A stretch of DNA of 64,000 bases from Pomphorhynchus laevis (Eukaryota > Acanthocephala > Palaeacanthocephala > Echinorhynchida > Pomphorhynchidae), in the NCBI GenBank assembly GCA_012934845.2, contig WNNJ02001998.1:40386-104385 (forward strand), given 5' to 3'. This document shows positions 17,366 to 28,129 of this stretch, in pieces; within the stretch, counting starts at the first letter, position 1, and every line of letters starts with the position of its first letter. The position numbers and the translations under genes are program-made. Under the pieces are notes generated by a model that was given only the letters and a program-made list of their open reading frames with translations, did not search any database and was not told the origin of the DNA.

Positions 17366-20236
17366 GCTGATTTGGGATCTGAAGTGTGCCAGATTGCTAG
17401 AGATGATATTATTACTCGCACTGGTGTGAATAAAAGTCATAGTATATTTTATTGTAATGTTCGGAGCTTGTTACAGAAAGTCGATGAGCTAAAGTTTAGG
17501 ATCGAGTCTGTTAATCCAATTATAGTTGGTATTACAGAATCTTGGCTTAATTGTGATGTATCCGATGCTGAGGTATCCATCCCAGGCTATTCTTTGTTCC
17601 GTAGTGATCGGATAGGGGGTAGGGGTGGTGGCGTAGCTCTCTTTATGAGAGACAAAGTTAAGGTGCGCGTTTTGAGTAAGTCGTCTATTGATAGAGTTGA
17701 GAGTTTGTGGTGTCAGGTGAAGTTTGATAACAGCTCACCCATCATACTGGGTCTTGTGTATCGTGCTCCTAAGGCAATATCTAAGAAACTCATTGAAGAG
17801 ATAGAGTTGTATACGCGAGGAGATTGTGATACTGTGATAATTGGGGATCTGAATATGCCAGATGTTGAATGGACTTCGAATACGGTTCTTCCTACTTGTG
17901 ATAGTGAATCTTGTGACCTTATGGAGTGTTTTGCTTATTGTGGTCTTGCTCAGTTTGTTGATGTACATACTCGCTTTTCAAGTTGTAGTTCTTCCCTGCT
18001 TGATCTTTGCCTATCGACAAACAGTCAATTAATCAGTAGTATCCAATATGATTCTCCTGTTGGTTTGTCTGATCACTGTGTAGTTAAAGTTTTGCTTAAT
18101 ATACAAATGAGGGTGTTTCATCATGCTCGGTACAAACGTCAGATTAATGTTTTTCGGGCAAACTATGATGTTATTACATCAAAGCTGCATAGAGTAAGTT
18201 GGCCTGATCCGGCTGTTGTCGGAGTTGACGAGGCCTGGGATCATTTTCGCGTGACGCTTTATTCTCTAATGGTAAAATTCTCACCTTTGAAGTCTAAGAC
18301 TAGTCGGAAAAGCGCTCGTTGGTTTGATACTGAGCTGGCTACTGCGATGAAGGCTCGTGACTTCAGTTTCAAATGCTTTAAGGGTGGGTTTTGTAAATAT
18401 GGTGTTTATAAGCAGGCGAGAAATTTCTTCAATTCTTTAAAGCGACATAAGCGCTATTTATTTGAAAATGGTCTAGCTCATAGTTGTAGACATGATCCCA
18501 AAGCACTCTTTCTATATGTGAATAGTAGTAGGAACGCTAATAAAACAATTGGCCAATATTTTGATAGCGTTATTGAAGACGACCTTGCTGAGATGTTCTC
18601 AAGGCATTTTTACTTGTACAAAGAGACTACAAACGAGTATTCTGAACCTATCCAGAACAGTGAGACGATAAGAGGTGCTAGTGTTTCATATCCTAGTTTA
18701 GACATAGCTAATTTGATAACTCCTGAGAAAGTTTTAGCTGAACTGCATCGTCTTAAAGAGACAAACTCCAAAAGTGCTGATTTGTTACCTTCGATATATC
18801 TTCGTCGAATAGCAGACTCAATATATACACCACTTTGTAACATATTTCGACAATCTATTATTGATACGAATCTTCCAAAAGAGTGGAAACAATCGATCAT
18901 TCACCCCATCTTCAAAAAGGGTGATAGATCTTCAGCAGACAATTATAGACCAGTAAGTATTACTTGCTTATGTTGTAGAATGTTAGAGCGAATTATACAT
19001 GGTTATATGGTCAAGTTTTATAGTGAGAATAATGTAATAGCTTCTGAGCAACATGGTTTCCGTAAGGGTTATTCGACAGTTACTAATCTACTCGCTGCCC
19101 ATCTTGATTGGTCAGCTAATAAAGCCGTATCAATTGCTACTGACATCATATTCTTCGATTTCTCTAAGGCATTTGACAGAGTAGACCATAGACTCCTCCT
19201 AAATAAACTAGAGAAAAGTGGCATTCCATTTTTGCTTGTTAGATGGATTGAATCGTTTTTAAGCAATCGTAGTTATTGTGTGCATGTAGATAATTTTTAC
19301 TCTTCTTCGCGGCCATGTAATATAGGGGTGCCTCAAGGTTCAGTATTGGGTCCATTGTTATTTAGTGTCTACATCAACGATATCCCGGAATTTATTGATT
19401 CTCGGATGCTTTTATATGCAGACGATTTGAAAATCTGGCGGGCAATTCGTTCACCCAATGATATAGTTAAACTGCAACGGGATATCGATGAAGTCGAAAA
19501 TTGGGCTCTGCTCAATAGGTTGATTGTAAATATATCAAAATGCAAACATTTACGTGTTCGTGGCGGAAATGCTCAATCTTTAGTTAATTATAGATTTCAA
19601 AGCAGTGATATAGAACGAGTGAACAAATATAAGGACTTGGGAGTGTGGATAAACAGTGATTTGAGTACCGTCACACATACTGAACATGCTTGTTCAAATG
19701 CGTTGGGGATAATCGGTCAACTTCGACGCACTTTCATTTCACTCAATCAATTTGCCCTACGTCCGCTAATCTTTGCTCATGTGTTGAGCCGTCTTCTATA
19801 TGCTGCGCCGTGTGTGTATCCCCAAAATTCAAAAGAACATATTAGTTCAGAGAGGGTACTTCATAGAGCTACCAAGCTAGCACCGCAACTGAAATTTTTG
19901 TCGTACCCTGATCGATTAAAAGCACTTAGACTTGAGACTGTCACGTGGACCCGCCGGTACATCGATATGAGTATGGTCTGGCAAATTCTGAATGATTTGG
20001 ATCATCCACTTCGAGATTGTCTTCATTTGCGATCATCCAATATCCTCCGAGGCCATGGTTTAACCCTGCGACGTGAAAGGATAAGAAAATCACGAGCTGT
20101 CCAATTTGATCGGCGAGTTGTATCTCTGTGGAATAGACTTGGAGAGTCAACAGTGTGCAGTAGCAATATCAACGAATTCAAAAAGAAATTACGGATGGAG
20201 GATGCCATGGGGAAAGCTGCTTTTCCGTATTTGTGA
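17246..20236 (+). CDS. LINE-B1 ORF2: APE endonuclease and RT
   Basis: An intact 996-aa ORF2 protein. APE-type endonuclease motifs are YCNVRSLLQKVDEL, GITESWLN, IGDLNMPDVEW and GLSDHCVVK (residues about 70-290). RT motifs are PIFKKGDRSSADNYRPVSIT, QHGFRKGYSTVTNLL, IIFFDFSKAFDRVDH, GVPQGSVLGPLLFSVYINDI and LLYADDLKIWR (about residue 723). The C-terminus contains LRGHGLTLRRERIRKSR and VVSLWNRLGEST, blocks shared by CR1/L2-like LINEs. No stop or frameshift is visible. Because ORF1 is interrupted by LINE-A1 this copy cannot move by itself, but the ORF2 product could still act in trans if expressed. Confidence 0.9.
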   Translation: MCAKFSSSEATHSNQLVPIRCIASHECGGFWQGLTAYKCLADLGSEVCQIARDDIITRTGVNKSHSIFYCNVRSLLQKVDELKFRIESVNPIIVGITESWLNCDVSDAEVSIPGYSLFRSDRIGGRGGGVALFMRDKVKVRVLSKSSIDRVESLWCQVKFDNSSPIILGLVYRAPKAISKKLIEEIELYTRGDCDTVIIGDLNMPDVEWTSNTVLPTCDSESCDLMECFAYCGLAQFVDVHTRFSSCSSSLLDLCLSTNSQLISSIQYDSPVGLSDHCVVKVLLNIQMRVFHHARYKRQINVFRANYDVITSKLHRVSWPDPAVVGVDEAWDHFRVTLYSLMVKFSPLKSKTSRKSARWFDTELATAMKARDFSFKCFKGGFCKYGVYKQARNFFNSLKRHKRYLFENGLAHSCRHDPKALFLYVNSSRNANKTIGQYFDSVIEDDLAEMFSRHFYLYKETTNEYSEPIQNSETIRGASVSYPSLDIANLITPEKVLAELHRLKETNSKSADLLPSIYLRRIADSIYTPLCNIFRQSIIDTNLPKEWKQSIIHPIFKKGDRSSADNYRPVSITCLCCRMLERIIHGYMVKFYSENNVIASEQHGFRKGYSTVTNLLAAHLDWSANKAVSIATDIIFFDFSKAFDRVDHRLLLNKLEKSGIPFLLVRWIESFLSNRSYCVHVDNFYSSSRPCNIGVPQGSVLGPLLFSVYINDIPEFIDSRMLLYADDLKIWRAIRSPNDIVKLQRDIDEVENWALLNRLIVNISKCKHLRVRGGNAQSLVNYRFQSSDIERVNKYKDLGVWINSDLSTVTHTEHACSNALGIIGQLRRTFISLNQFALRPLIFAHVLSRLLYAAPCVYPQNSKEHISSERVLHRATKLAPQLKFLSYPDRLKALRLETVTWTRRYIDMSMVWQILNDLDHPLRDCLHLRSSNILRGHGLTLRRERIRKSRAVQFDRRVVSLWNRLGESTVCSSNINEFKKKLRMEDAMGKAAFPYL

Positions 20237-20623
20237 TACTTTTATTATATTTTCTTTTTTTCTGCAGTGAACCAGCCAATTAAGCCAGGCTTTTATGTGC
20301 TGTTGAAACATTAATAATAATAATAACAAAAGTCTTGGTTATTATAATTCTTACAATTTTTCCTGTCAGTTCCGCTCGCGTATTGATATAGCTCGCGTAT
20401 TTGATATATTTGGTTTCTGATAAACATACACAAATTACAATTATATACTTCTGTATATAAAGAAAATTTGGTTTCTGATAAACATACAATAAAATAACAT
20501 ACAAGAGATTAATATACACAGAGGATAAATATTACAACTGACCGCTTTGGTGTTTACGAAAATATTAATCTAATATACATACAACGAGGAGAATAAAATC
20601 ACGAATCAAACGACTATATACAA

Positions 20624-22021
20624 ATGGGTCGGAAAAAACAAAAGTCTCAAGTTCCCAACCATGTTGCGTCCAACACCGATGTTAGAGATGTTTCCAATGG
20701 ATCTGAACAACAAGTCCTTTGCTCAAACAATGATTGTCACACGTGGGTAAGTATTTGGACTTCTGAATCCCAGGCATCTTGCCTTGCAGACAACGAATTC
20801 TACTGTGGCTACTGTTCGGCTAAGATGATAAATACGATGAAGAGTGAAATAGAGAGTCTCAAGACAAATATATTGAAACTATCTGGCAATGCAGCGATGT
20901 CCACACATGCCTCTTCGTATTGTAATAAGTCTCAACCTCGATGCCCAATTCTCCCGCATTCGATTGCCTCTAAGAATGCCAAATCTCCCATCTCTTCTAC
21001 AGGTATTACTATACATCCTTCAATTTTGCCCAATCAATCAGCTCAATCTTCTGATGTTACTGTCATTGACCATTTGCAACCCAGTATTTCTTTTGTCGTA
21101 TCAGATAAATCACCTTACATTTCTACCCCTCATTGCGTTTCTACGTCATCATCAGATAATCCATTATCAGATAATCTGAAGGAGCCGCAAATTGTATCGC
21201 AGCAAGATGGATTTTGTCAAGTTTATGATAAATCTACCGATACAGTGACGGAGCCGCAAATTGTTACAACTAATGTATGTTCACTCCCCGACACCCCACG
21301 TCCCGTCCTTCCTGTCTCGTTTCTCAATAACTTGCATCCATCAATTAAAATCACCTCCACCAGCCTCCACTATCCTTCCACTCATAACCTTTCCTCACAT
21401 CGCTTGCCACCCGCTTTATTATCATTATCCTCTATGTCTCCCGTCGTCAAACCAAATCCCTCCAAATCATCAACTGCCAGCTCTTCTATCGTGATCTCAC
21501 CTACTCACGTCAGTCGTCCTCCTTTACGGAAGCGCTTTGCTTCTCGCGATCGTTGCGTCATTGTTACTAATATCACGCCTTCTAACTCCTTATCTCCACA
21601 AGCACGTCTGGACCACGATGTTTCCGCCTTCAGATCCATCCTCTCGTCTATTGTTCCTGCGGATAAACCATCCTTTTTCAAGGACATTTCTCCAGTCGCA
21701 TTCATCCGTCTAAACAAATCTTCTCAATCTAATCCTTCCCAGCCCCCTCTCCTAAAAATTGTTTTCAAACATCGCTCTCACGCGTCTTCTGTCCTCTCTC
21801 AACGATTCAAACTCATGTCATCTTCAACCACTCGAATTTTCCCCGATCGCGCCCCTTCCGAAATCGCTCAAATCTCTTCAGCCCGCATCGAAAAACGTCG
21901 TCGCGAGGAAAACGGCGAAACTTCACTCGCCATCCGAAACATAGACGGAAATTTTCAAATTGTCCACACCCGTCCAAAAATTCGATGGCGCTCCATCTCT
22001 CCTATGTGTCTTCTCCACTAG
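20624..22021 (+). CDS. LINE-A2 ORF1 protein
   Basis: An intact 465-aa ORF1 protein. The zinc module has C33-x4-C38-x22-C61-x2-C64 (CSNNDCHTW, then YCGYC). A predicted helix follows (KMINTMKSEIESLKTNIL), then a Ser/Pro-rich linker. The C-terminal RRM-like domain spans about residues 305-455 (RDRCVIVTNITPSNS, VAFIRLNKS, PPLLKIVFKHRSHAS, EKRRREENGETSL, RPKIRW). It overlaps ORF2 by 37 nt, exactly as in LINE-A1. It is presumed to bind element RNA and assist reverse transcription. Confidence 0.88.
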   Translation: MGRKKQKSQVPNHVASNTDVRDVSNGSEQQVLCSNNDCHTWVSIWTSESQASCLADNEFYCGYCSAKMINTMKSEIESLKTNILKLSGNAAMSTHASSYCNKSQPRCPILPHSIASKNAKSPISSTGITIHPSILPNQSAQSSDVTVIDHLQPSISFVVSDKSPYISTPHCVSTSSSDNPLSDNLKEPQIVSQQDGFCQVYDKSTDTVTEPQIVTTNVCSLPDTPRPVLPVSFLNNLHPSIKITSTSLHYPSTHNLSSHRLPPALLSLSSMSPVVKPNPSKSSTASSSIVISPTHVSRPPLRKRFASRDRCVIVTNITPSNSLSPQARLDHDVSAFRSILSSIVPADKPSFFKDISPVAFIRLNKSSQSNPSQPPLLKIVFKHRSHASSVLSQRFKLMSSSTTRIFPDRAPSEIAQISSARIEKRRREENGETSLAIRNIDGNFQIVHTRPKIRWRSISPMCLLH

Positions 22022-24882
22022 TCTCTTTCGCCACAGCACACGGTTTCCGCCTCGGTCTCCTCAACACTAGATATATTCTCAATAAATCCGATCTTATCCT
22101 CAACCTATTCACCAAGCAATCCATCGATCTCTTCTGCCTCACCGAATCCTGGCACTCAGATTCCGACGACCTCTCCATTCGCCGTCTGCTCTCTGCCGGT
22201 TGCTCCCTAGTCGAATCCGCCCGCCCCCTCAGCTCATGCCCTTCTAAATCCTCTAATCATGGCGGCATCGTCGCATTCGCGCGTCACCCAGCGTCTCTTC
22301 GCAAAATCAATCCCCCTTTCAGTCCTTGCTCTTTTGAATTGCTCACTTGTCGTTATTCTAACCCGATCACTCTAGATCTCGCCAATGTATACCGTCCTGG
22401 TTCATCAGCTCCTACAGCCTTATTTTTTACCGAACTCGCTGACCTCCTTTCTCATTGTTCTTTGTCCTCAATCCCTTCACTCGTTCTAGGCGACTTCAAT
22501 ATCCGCCTAGACCGCCCCTCTTCCACAGATTCCATCCGCTTCATCAACATTCTATCCAACTACAATTACAAACTAATCTCCACTGCCCCCACACATATAC
22601 TTGGCGGGGCACTCGACATCATCGCTGTCCCCGATCATTTTGCTGCCCACACCTCACTGTCCATCTCTGATCCTGGTCTATCCGATCACTTTCTTATCAC
22701 CCTTGATCTCGCTCGCAACCACACCCCTCCTCACACACCTACAATCCTACGTCGCCCTTGGAGAAATCTTGACCTTTCCCTTCTCCGCTCTGCCTTACTC
22801 AAATCGTCTCTATCATTACCCACAATAACATATTCATCTCCTCACGATCCCGCCTTTCTTTTCGACTCTGAACTCACATCCACTCTCGATATTCTCTTGC
22901 CCTTACAGTCTCACCCACACCGTCGCTTGCACCGTGCCCCATGGTTTGACATCCAATGCCTACTCTCAAAGCGTCGACTCCGACATGCTTTTCGAGTCTA
23001 TCACCGCTCTCTCAGACGCGATTTCCGCTCGATCACTCCGTCTTTCCGTGATTCCTATCTTGCCCTTCGCCGGTCTCATCTCAACCTACTACGTACCAAA
23101 TGCAACTCTTTCTGGCAGCATAAAATAATCACTTCATTCAACTCTAAGACTCTCTGGCATACTTTTAACTCAATCCTGGCTCGTTCCTCTACGCCTTGCA
23201 ACATCAATGCTAATGATTATTCGTCATTTCTCCAGACTAAAGTATCCACGCTGCTCTCTCACACCCCGGTCTCCATCCTATCCCACTCTGCCCAGTCTAC
23301 TCTCATCCTTCCCGAACTCTTTCATCTTCTCCCTGTATCACCTACAGAAGTATCATCTGTCCTCATGTCCTTGCCCAACAAAACCTCACCTGCCGATCCC
23401 CTGCCTACCCACATATTAAAATCTATATGCTCATCGATATCCCCATTTCTCACAACCTTGTTTAACTCGTCCATCCGCTGTCGTATATTCCCTTCACACT
23501 GGAAATCCGCAATCGTTCGTCCCCTCCTTAAGAAACAATCGCTCGACCCCTCCCTTCCTTCTAGCTATCGCCCCATTTCACTACTCCCTACTCTTTCTAA
23601 GCTCTTAGAACGCCTCATCTTAATACAAATCAACGCTTATCTCTCCTCATCCAATCTGTACCCTCCTTTCCAATCCGCTTTCCGCTCTAATCACTCGACA
23701 GAAATCGCATGCATAAAAGTGTACAACGACTTACTCATTTCTCGAGACAAGGCTCTATATAGTGTTCTCATCTCCCTGGACCTCTCCTCCGCATTCGACA
23801 TTGTCGACCACTCCGTCCTCCTTTCTCGCCTTCGTTATGATTACGGCTTTTCTTCCTCCTCCGTAGCTTGGTTCGCCTCATATCTATCCGACCGTTCCTT
23901 TCGCGTCTGTTCTAATTCATCATCCTCCCCTCCCATCCCTATTTTTTGCGGGGTTCCACAAGGTTCAGTCCTAGGTCTCCTGCTTTTCTCTCTTTTGCTT
24001 GGCGATCTCTCTCCATTTATCAAACCTTACTCCTTTAACGTCATGCAATACGCCGATGACATTCTAATCTATGCTCATGCACCCGCACATCGCATACACG
24101 ATATCGCCATTTCTGCCTCCAACTGTCTCTCTTCTATCTACAAGCGTCTCTCCAATCTCCATCTCGTTCTAAACGCCGAAAAGTCCAAAATAATGTGGAT
24201 CCTTCCCCGTAAACCAAGCATATCTCCTCCCATTGTATCTTTTGCCTCATCGATCATCCCTGTAGTCCACAATCTCACTTTCTTAGGCTTCCATTTCGAT
24301 GATCACCTTTCCCTTAAACCCTTCGTCCGTGACAAGGTCCGCTCGTCTAACTTAATTCTTCGTGACATCCGCCGTATCCGCCCCCTTATCGACTTCCGTT
24401 CTTGTATGTCTCTTCTTTCATCGCTTCTTTTCCCTAAAATCGATTACTGCCTTAGCCTTTTCGCCAATTCTCCAAAATCCATCATCCTACCCCTACAACG
24501 AATAATCAACACCGCAGTTCGAGTGCTCTTTCGCCTCCGTCGCTTCGACCACACATCCACATATTTTGCCCAACTCTCCTGGCCCACCATCCACATCCGC
24601 ATCAAACTCCGCCTTCTTCTCATTACTTTTCGTCTCATCGCTGTCGGCTCCCCATCGTTCATCAACCTTCCTTTCTTAGACGATACTCGCCCCACCTCGC
24701 TATCGCTTCGTTCCTGTCATACCCTCTTACTCCACGTTCCTAATTACTCCAACAACTACGGTCTCCGATCCTTCCTCGTCGCCGCCTCACTCGCCTGGAA
24801 TCAACTCCCTCTCGACGTCCGCCGCGCTCCCTCATTTATCACATTCAAACACCTCCTCCGTTCACACCTTCTCGACGCCTGA
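21985..24882 (+). CDS. LINE-A2 ORF2: APE endonuclease and RT, intact
   Basis: An intact 965-aa ORF2 protein starting with ATGGCGCTCC inside the end of ORF1. Endonuclease motifs are LLNTRYI, LTESWH, LGDFNIRLDRPS and DPGLSDHFLI. RT motifs are SSYRPISLLPTLSKLLERLI, FRSNHSTEIACIKVYNDLL, ISLDLSSAFDIVDHS, GVPQGSVLGLLLF and MQYADDILIYAHAP (about residue 688). The C-terminal block has RRFDHTSTYFAQLSWPTIH and LAWNQLPLDVRRAPS. The start is chosen because LINE-A1 uses the equivalent ATG. Coding sequence is markedly more C-rich than the surrounding DNA. Copies at 25.7, 46.7, 51.8 and 57.2 kb derive from this or a sister lineage. Confidence 0.9.
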   Translation: MALHLSYVSSPLVSFATAHGFRLGLLNTRYILNKSDLILNLFTKQSIDLFCLTESWHSDSDDLSIRRLLSAGCSLVESARPLSSCPSKSSNHGGIVAFARHPASLRKINPPFSPCSFELLTCRYSNPITLDLANVYRPGSSAPTALFFTELADLLSHCSLSSIPSLVLGDFNIRLDRPSSTDSIRFINILSNYNYKLISTAPTHILGGALDIIAVPDHFAAHTSLSISDPGLSDHFLITLDLARNHTPPHTPTILRRPWRNLDLSLLRSALLKSSLSLPTITYSSPHDPAFLFDSELTSTLDILLPLQSHPHRRLHRAPWFDIQCLLSKRRLRHAFRVYHRSLRRDFRSITPSFRDSYLALRRSHLNLLRTKCNSFWQHKIITSFNSKTLWHTFNSILARSSTPCNINANDYSSFLQTKVSTLLSHTPVSILSHSAQSTLILPELFHLLPVSPTEVSSVLMSLPNKTSPADPLPTHILKSICSSISPFLTTLFNSSIRCRIFPSHWKSAIVRPLLKKQSLDPSLPSSYRPISLLPTLSKLLERLILIQINAYLSSSNLYPPFQSAFRSNHSTEIACIKVYNDLLISRDKALYSVLISLDLSSAFDIVDHSVLLSRLRYDYGFSSSSVAWFASYLSDRSFRVCSNSSSSPPIPIFCGVPQGSVLGLLLFSLLLGDLSPFIKPYSFNVMQYADDILIYAHAPAHRIHDIAISASNCLSSIYKRLSNLHLVLNAEKSKIMWILPRKPSISPPIVSFASSIIPVVHNLTFLGFHFDDHLSLKPFVRDKVRSSNLILRDIRRIRPLIDFRSCMSLLSSLLFPKIDYCLSLFANSPKSIILPLQRIINTAVRVLFRLRRFDHTSTYFAQLSWPTIHIRIKLRLLLITFRLIAVGSPSFINLPFLDDTRPTSLSLRSCHTLLLHVPNYSNNYGLRSFLVAASLAWNQLPLDVRRAPSFITFKHLLRSHLLDA

Positions 24883-24914
24883 TTCACAGTTTTGTTTTTG
24901 TTGTGGTCATGTAA

Positions 24915-24930
24915 GCGTGCGCTGGCACGC
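24915..24930 (+). promoter_or_regulatory. LINE-A 3' terminal hairpin (A2 version)
   Basis: Stem GCGTGC / GCACGC with a 4-nt loop (GCTG), followed by ATTTGCCACGTTAAAATAAA. It is equivalent to the hairpin at 12772-12788, which uses a different but still complementary stem. Confidence 0.7.
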
Positions 24931-25009
24931 ATTTGCCACGTTAAAATAAATCTTTTTTTTAAAGTTTTATAATCAGCAGGTTTTATTCAACTGTTGACCA
25001 AAGCCTTGA

Positions 25010-25650
25010 ATTATCTTAGTGATGATGCAGCCAGGATGTCATGAGGTCATGAGTTCCACAACTTTAACGCTTTACGATGACCATTGTGGGCATCCCAATT
25101 TACCTTGTGCGCAACATGAGTAAATGGCCCTATGACTTTGACAAACGATCATTTCAACACAATCCCTTTGATATCCATCCCCTTTAATATATGTCACATC
25201 GCGATCAGATTCATGACAAGTAGTCTGGTTTGTACTGATATCATGGCCATCACAAGTAATCACTCATTATAACTCATCATTTCAAGCCCTCAATGCGTTT
25301 ACTACCACGCCGAGAATTTTTTTAGGTATCTCATTTCGCATGTCGTTGACGCCTGGGTGACATATTCCATGTAAGGACGAACTATCGCATTGTATAGTCA
25401 AACAAAACAGAGAGTAGATACTATAAAAAAGCGTTTTTTAATCAGATAAATCAAATTTCTTGCGGAACATCAACGTCTACTTTGTATTCATTCCAGTTTT
25501 CAGTGTCGAATGCATAATTATGCCAAGATCACGAGTTTGATTAATCGAAATAGCTTTACAGGAGCCGATATTGAAAAGGGATTAACATTATGCCTGCCAA
25601 GCCGTATGTATGGGCACTTCGAAATGTCTAATATTAGACCAGTGTTAATA
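25010..25650 (-). mobile_element. LINE-C relic, RT C-terminal part
   Basis: On the minus strand, translated pieces read SINQTRDLGIIMHSTLKTG, LYNAIVRPYMEYVTQAS and KALKLWNS. These are the thumb and C-terminal region of CR1/Jockey-like RTs. The pieces lie in different frames with many stops, so the copy is old. It fills the gap between LINE-A2 and the next LINE-A relic. The family differs from LINE-A and LINE-B copies here. Confidence 0.6.
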
Positions 25651-25667
25651 TTAGGCCGGTGATACTC

Positions 25668-28065
25668 CTCGCAAAATCACTTCCCCTTTCAGTCCTTGCA
25701 TTTTTGAACTGCGCACTTGTCATTCCTCTAGCCCGATCTCTCTAGATCTCGCCATTGTATACAGTGTTAGTTCATCAGCTCCTACATCCTTATTTTTTAC
25801 AGAACTCGCTGACTTTCAGTCTCACTGTTCTCTGTCCTCAATCCCTTCAATCGTTCTTGGTGACTTCAACATCCGTATCGATCGCCCCTATTTCATCGAG
25901 TCCATCCAGTTTATAAACATTCTATCCAACAAAACCTACAAACCCATATCCACTGCCCACACATATATCCTTGGGGGAGGGGAATTGACATCATCGCTGC
26001 CCCCGATCATTTTGCTGCCTACACCTTACTGTCCATTTTCGATCCTGGTCTATTCGATCACTTTCTCGTCACCCCTTGATCTCACTCAAACCCACACCCC
26101 TCATCACACACCTACAATCCTACGTCGCCATTAGAGAAATCTTGACCTCTTCCTTCTCCGCTCTGCTTTACTCAAATCGTCTCTATCCTATCCAACAATG
26201 ACATATTCCTCTCCTCACAATCTCGACTTTCTTTTCTATTCTAAACTCACATCCATTCTCGATATTCTCTTGCCCTTCAAGCCTCACCCACACCGTCGCT
26301 TGCACCGTGCCTCATAGTTTGACTACCAGTGCCTACTCTCAAAACGTCAACTCCGTCATGCTTTTCGAGTATATCACCGCACTCTCAGACGTGATATCCG
26401 CACGATCACACCGTCTTTCCGTAATACATATCTTGCTCATCGGCGGTCTCATCTCCACCTACTACGTACAAAATGCAACTCCTTTTGGCAGCATAAAATA
26501 ATCACTATATTTAACTCTAAGACTAATGGCATACTTTTAACTCAATCCTTGCTCGATCCTATCCGCCGTGCAACATCAATCCCCATGATTATTCGTCATT
26601 TCTCCAGACTAAAGTATCCACGTTGCTCTCTCACACCCCGGTATCCATCCTATCCCAATCTGCCCCGCCTAGCCTCATTCTTCCGGAACTCTTTCATCTT
26701 ATCCCTGTATAACCTACCGAAGTATCATCTGTCCACATGTCCTTGCCCAGCAAAACCTCACCTGTGTATCACCTGCCTACCCACATACTTAAATCCATAT
26801 GCTCATTGATAACCCTTTTTTCTCACAACCTTGTTCAACTCGTCCATCCACAGTCGTATCTTCCCTTCACACTGGAAATCCGCAATCGTTCGTCCCCTAC
26901 TAAAGAAACAATCGCTCGACCCCTCCCTACTTTCTAGTTATCGCCCCATTTCACTAATCCCTACTCTTCCTAAGCTCTTAAAACGGCTTATCCTAATACA
27001 GGTCAAGGCTTATCTCTCGTCATCCAATCTATACCCACATTTCCAATCCGCTTTCCGCTTTAATCACTCCACAGAAATCGCATGCATAAAAGTGTACAAC
27101 GACTTACTCATTTCTCGAGACAAGGCTCTATATAGTGTTCTCATCTCCCTCGACCTCTCCTCCGCCTTCCACATTGTCGACCACTCCGTCCTCCTTTCTC
27201 GCCTTCGTTATGCTTACGGCTTTTTTCCTCCTACGTAGCATGGTTTGACTCATATCTATCCGACCGTTCCTTTCGCGTCTGTTCTGATTCATCATCTCCC
27301 ATCCCAATTTTTTGCAGGGTCCCACAATGTTCAGTCATAGGTCCCCTGCTTTTCTCTCTTCTGCTTGAGGATCTTTTTCCGTTTATCAAACATTTCTCAT
27401 TTAACGTCATGAAATACGGCGATGACATCCTCATCTATGATCATGCACTCGCACATCGCATACACGATATCGGCATTTCTGCCTCTAAGTCTTTCTTCTA
27501 TCTACAGACGTCTCTCCAATCTCCATCTCGTTCTAAACCCCGACAAGTCCAAAATAATGTGGATCCTCTCCCGTAAACTAAACATATCTCCTCCCACTGT
27601 ATTTTTTTGACCTCATCGATCATCCCCATAGTACACAATCTCACTTTCTTAGAGACCACATATCCGCATATCTTGCCCAACTCTCCTTACCCACCATCCA
27701 CATCCGCATCAAACTCCGCCTTCTTCTCGTAACTTTTCGTCGCATCGCTGTCAGCTCCCCATCGTTCATCAACCTTCCTTTCTTAGACGACACTCGCTCC
27801 ACCTCGCTATCGCTGCGTTCCCGTCACACCCTCTTACTCCACGTTCCTAATTACTCCAACAACTATGGTATCCGATCCTTCCAGATCGCCGCCTCACTCG
27901 CCTGGAATCAACTCCTTCTCGACGTCCGCCGCGCTCCCTCCTTTATCACATTCAAACACCTCCTCCGTTCACACCTTCTCGACATATGATTTACATTTTT
28001 GCTTTGTTGTGGTCATGTAAGTGTGCGTTGGCACGCTTTTGCCACGTTAAATAAATCTTTTTTTA
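25668..28065 (+). mobile_element. LINE-A2b relic
   Basis: A degenerate copy of LINE-A ORF2, starting within the endonuclease (CTCGCAAAATCACTTCCCC, compare 22300) and ending with the usual tail GGCACGCTTTTGCCACG. Many stops and frameshifts break it. One deletion removes part of the region after the YADD block, joining TTTCTTAG to a later ACCACATATCC. It shares derived changes, such as the GTATTTTTTTGACCTCAT stretch, with the copies at 51.8-55.9 kb and the 3' half of 57.2-59.3 kb. They therefore form one subfamily. Confidence 0.8.
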
Positions 28066-28129
28066 ACACTGTACATATTAACCATATCAATACTGCTCTC
28101 ATAATGCTCTCATAAATTGGACGATTAAC

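Larger units (their letters stand above)
11590..20312 (+). mobile_element. LINE-B1, split by LINE-A1 insertion
   Basis: A CR1/L2/Jockey-like APE-type LINE with ORF1 from 11735 and ORF2 at 17246-20236, ending near 20312 after a short ATAATAATAATA-type tail. A 4.4-kb LINE-A1 inserted in the opposite orientation (12748-17190) cuts ORF1 near its 3' end. A TCTCAA match on both sides is a candidate target duplication. Apart from the insertion both ORFs are long, so LINE-B1 was young when A1 landed. The exact 5' end is uncertain. Confidence 0.8.
20314..24960 (+). mobile_element. LINE-A2, apparently intact two-ORF element
   Basis: An APE-type LINE inserted at the 3' end of LINE-B1. It has a leader with the shared motif CCTGTCAGTTCCGCTCGCG (about 20360), a 22-bp direct duplication (TTTGGTTTCTGATAAACATACA near 20408 and 20468), intact ORF1 (20624-22021), intact ORF2 (21985-24882), a 3' hairpin (24915-24930) and a T-rich end. 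Both frames are unbroken, making this the best candidate for a recently active element in the window. Its 5' boundary is approximate. Confidence 0.85.
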
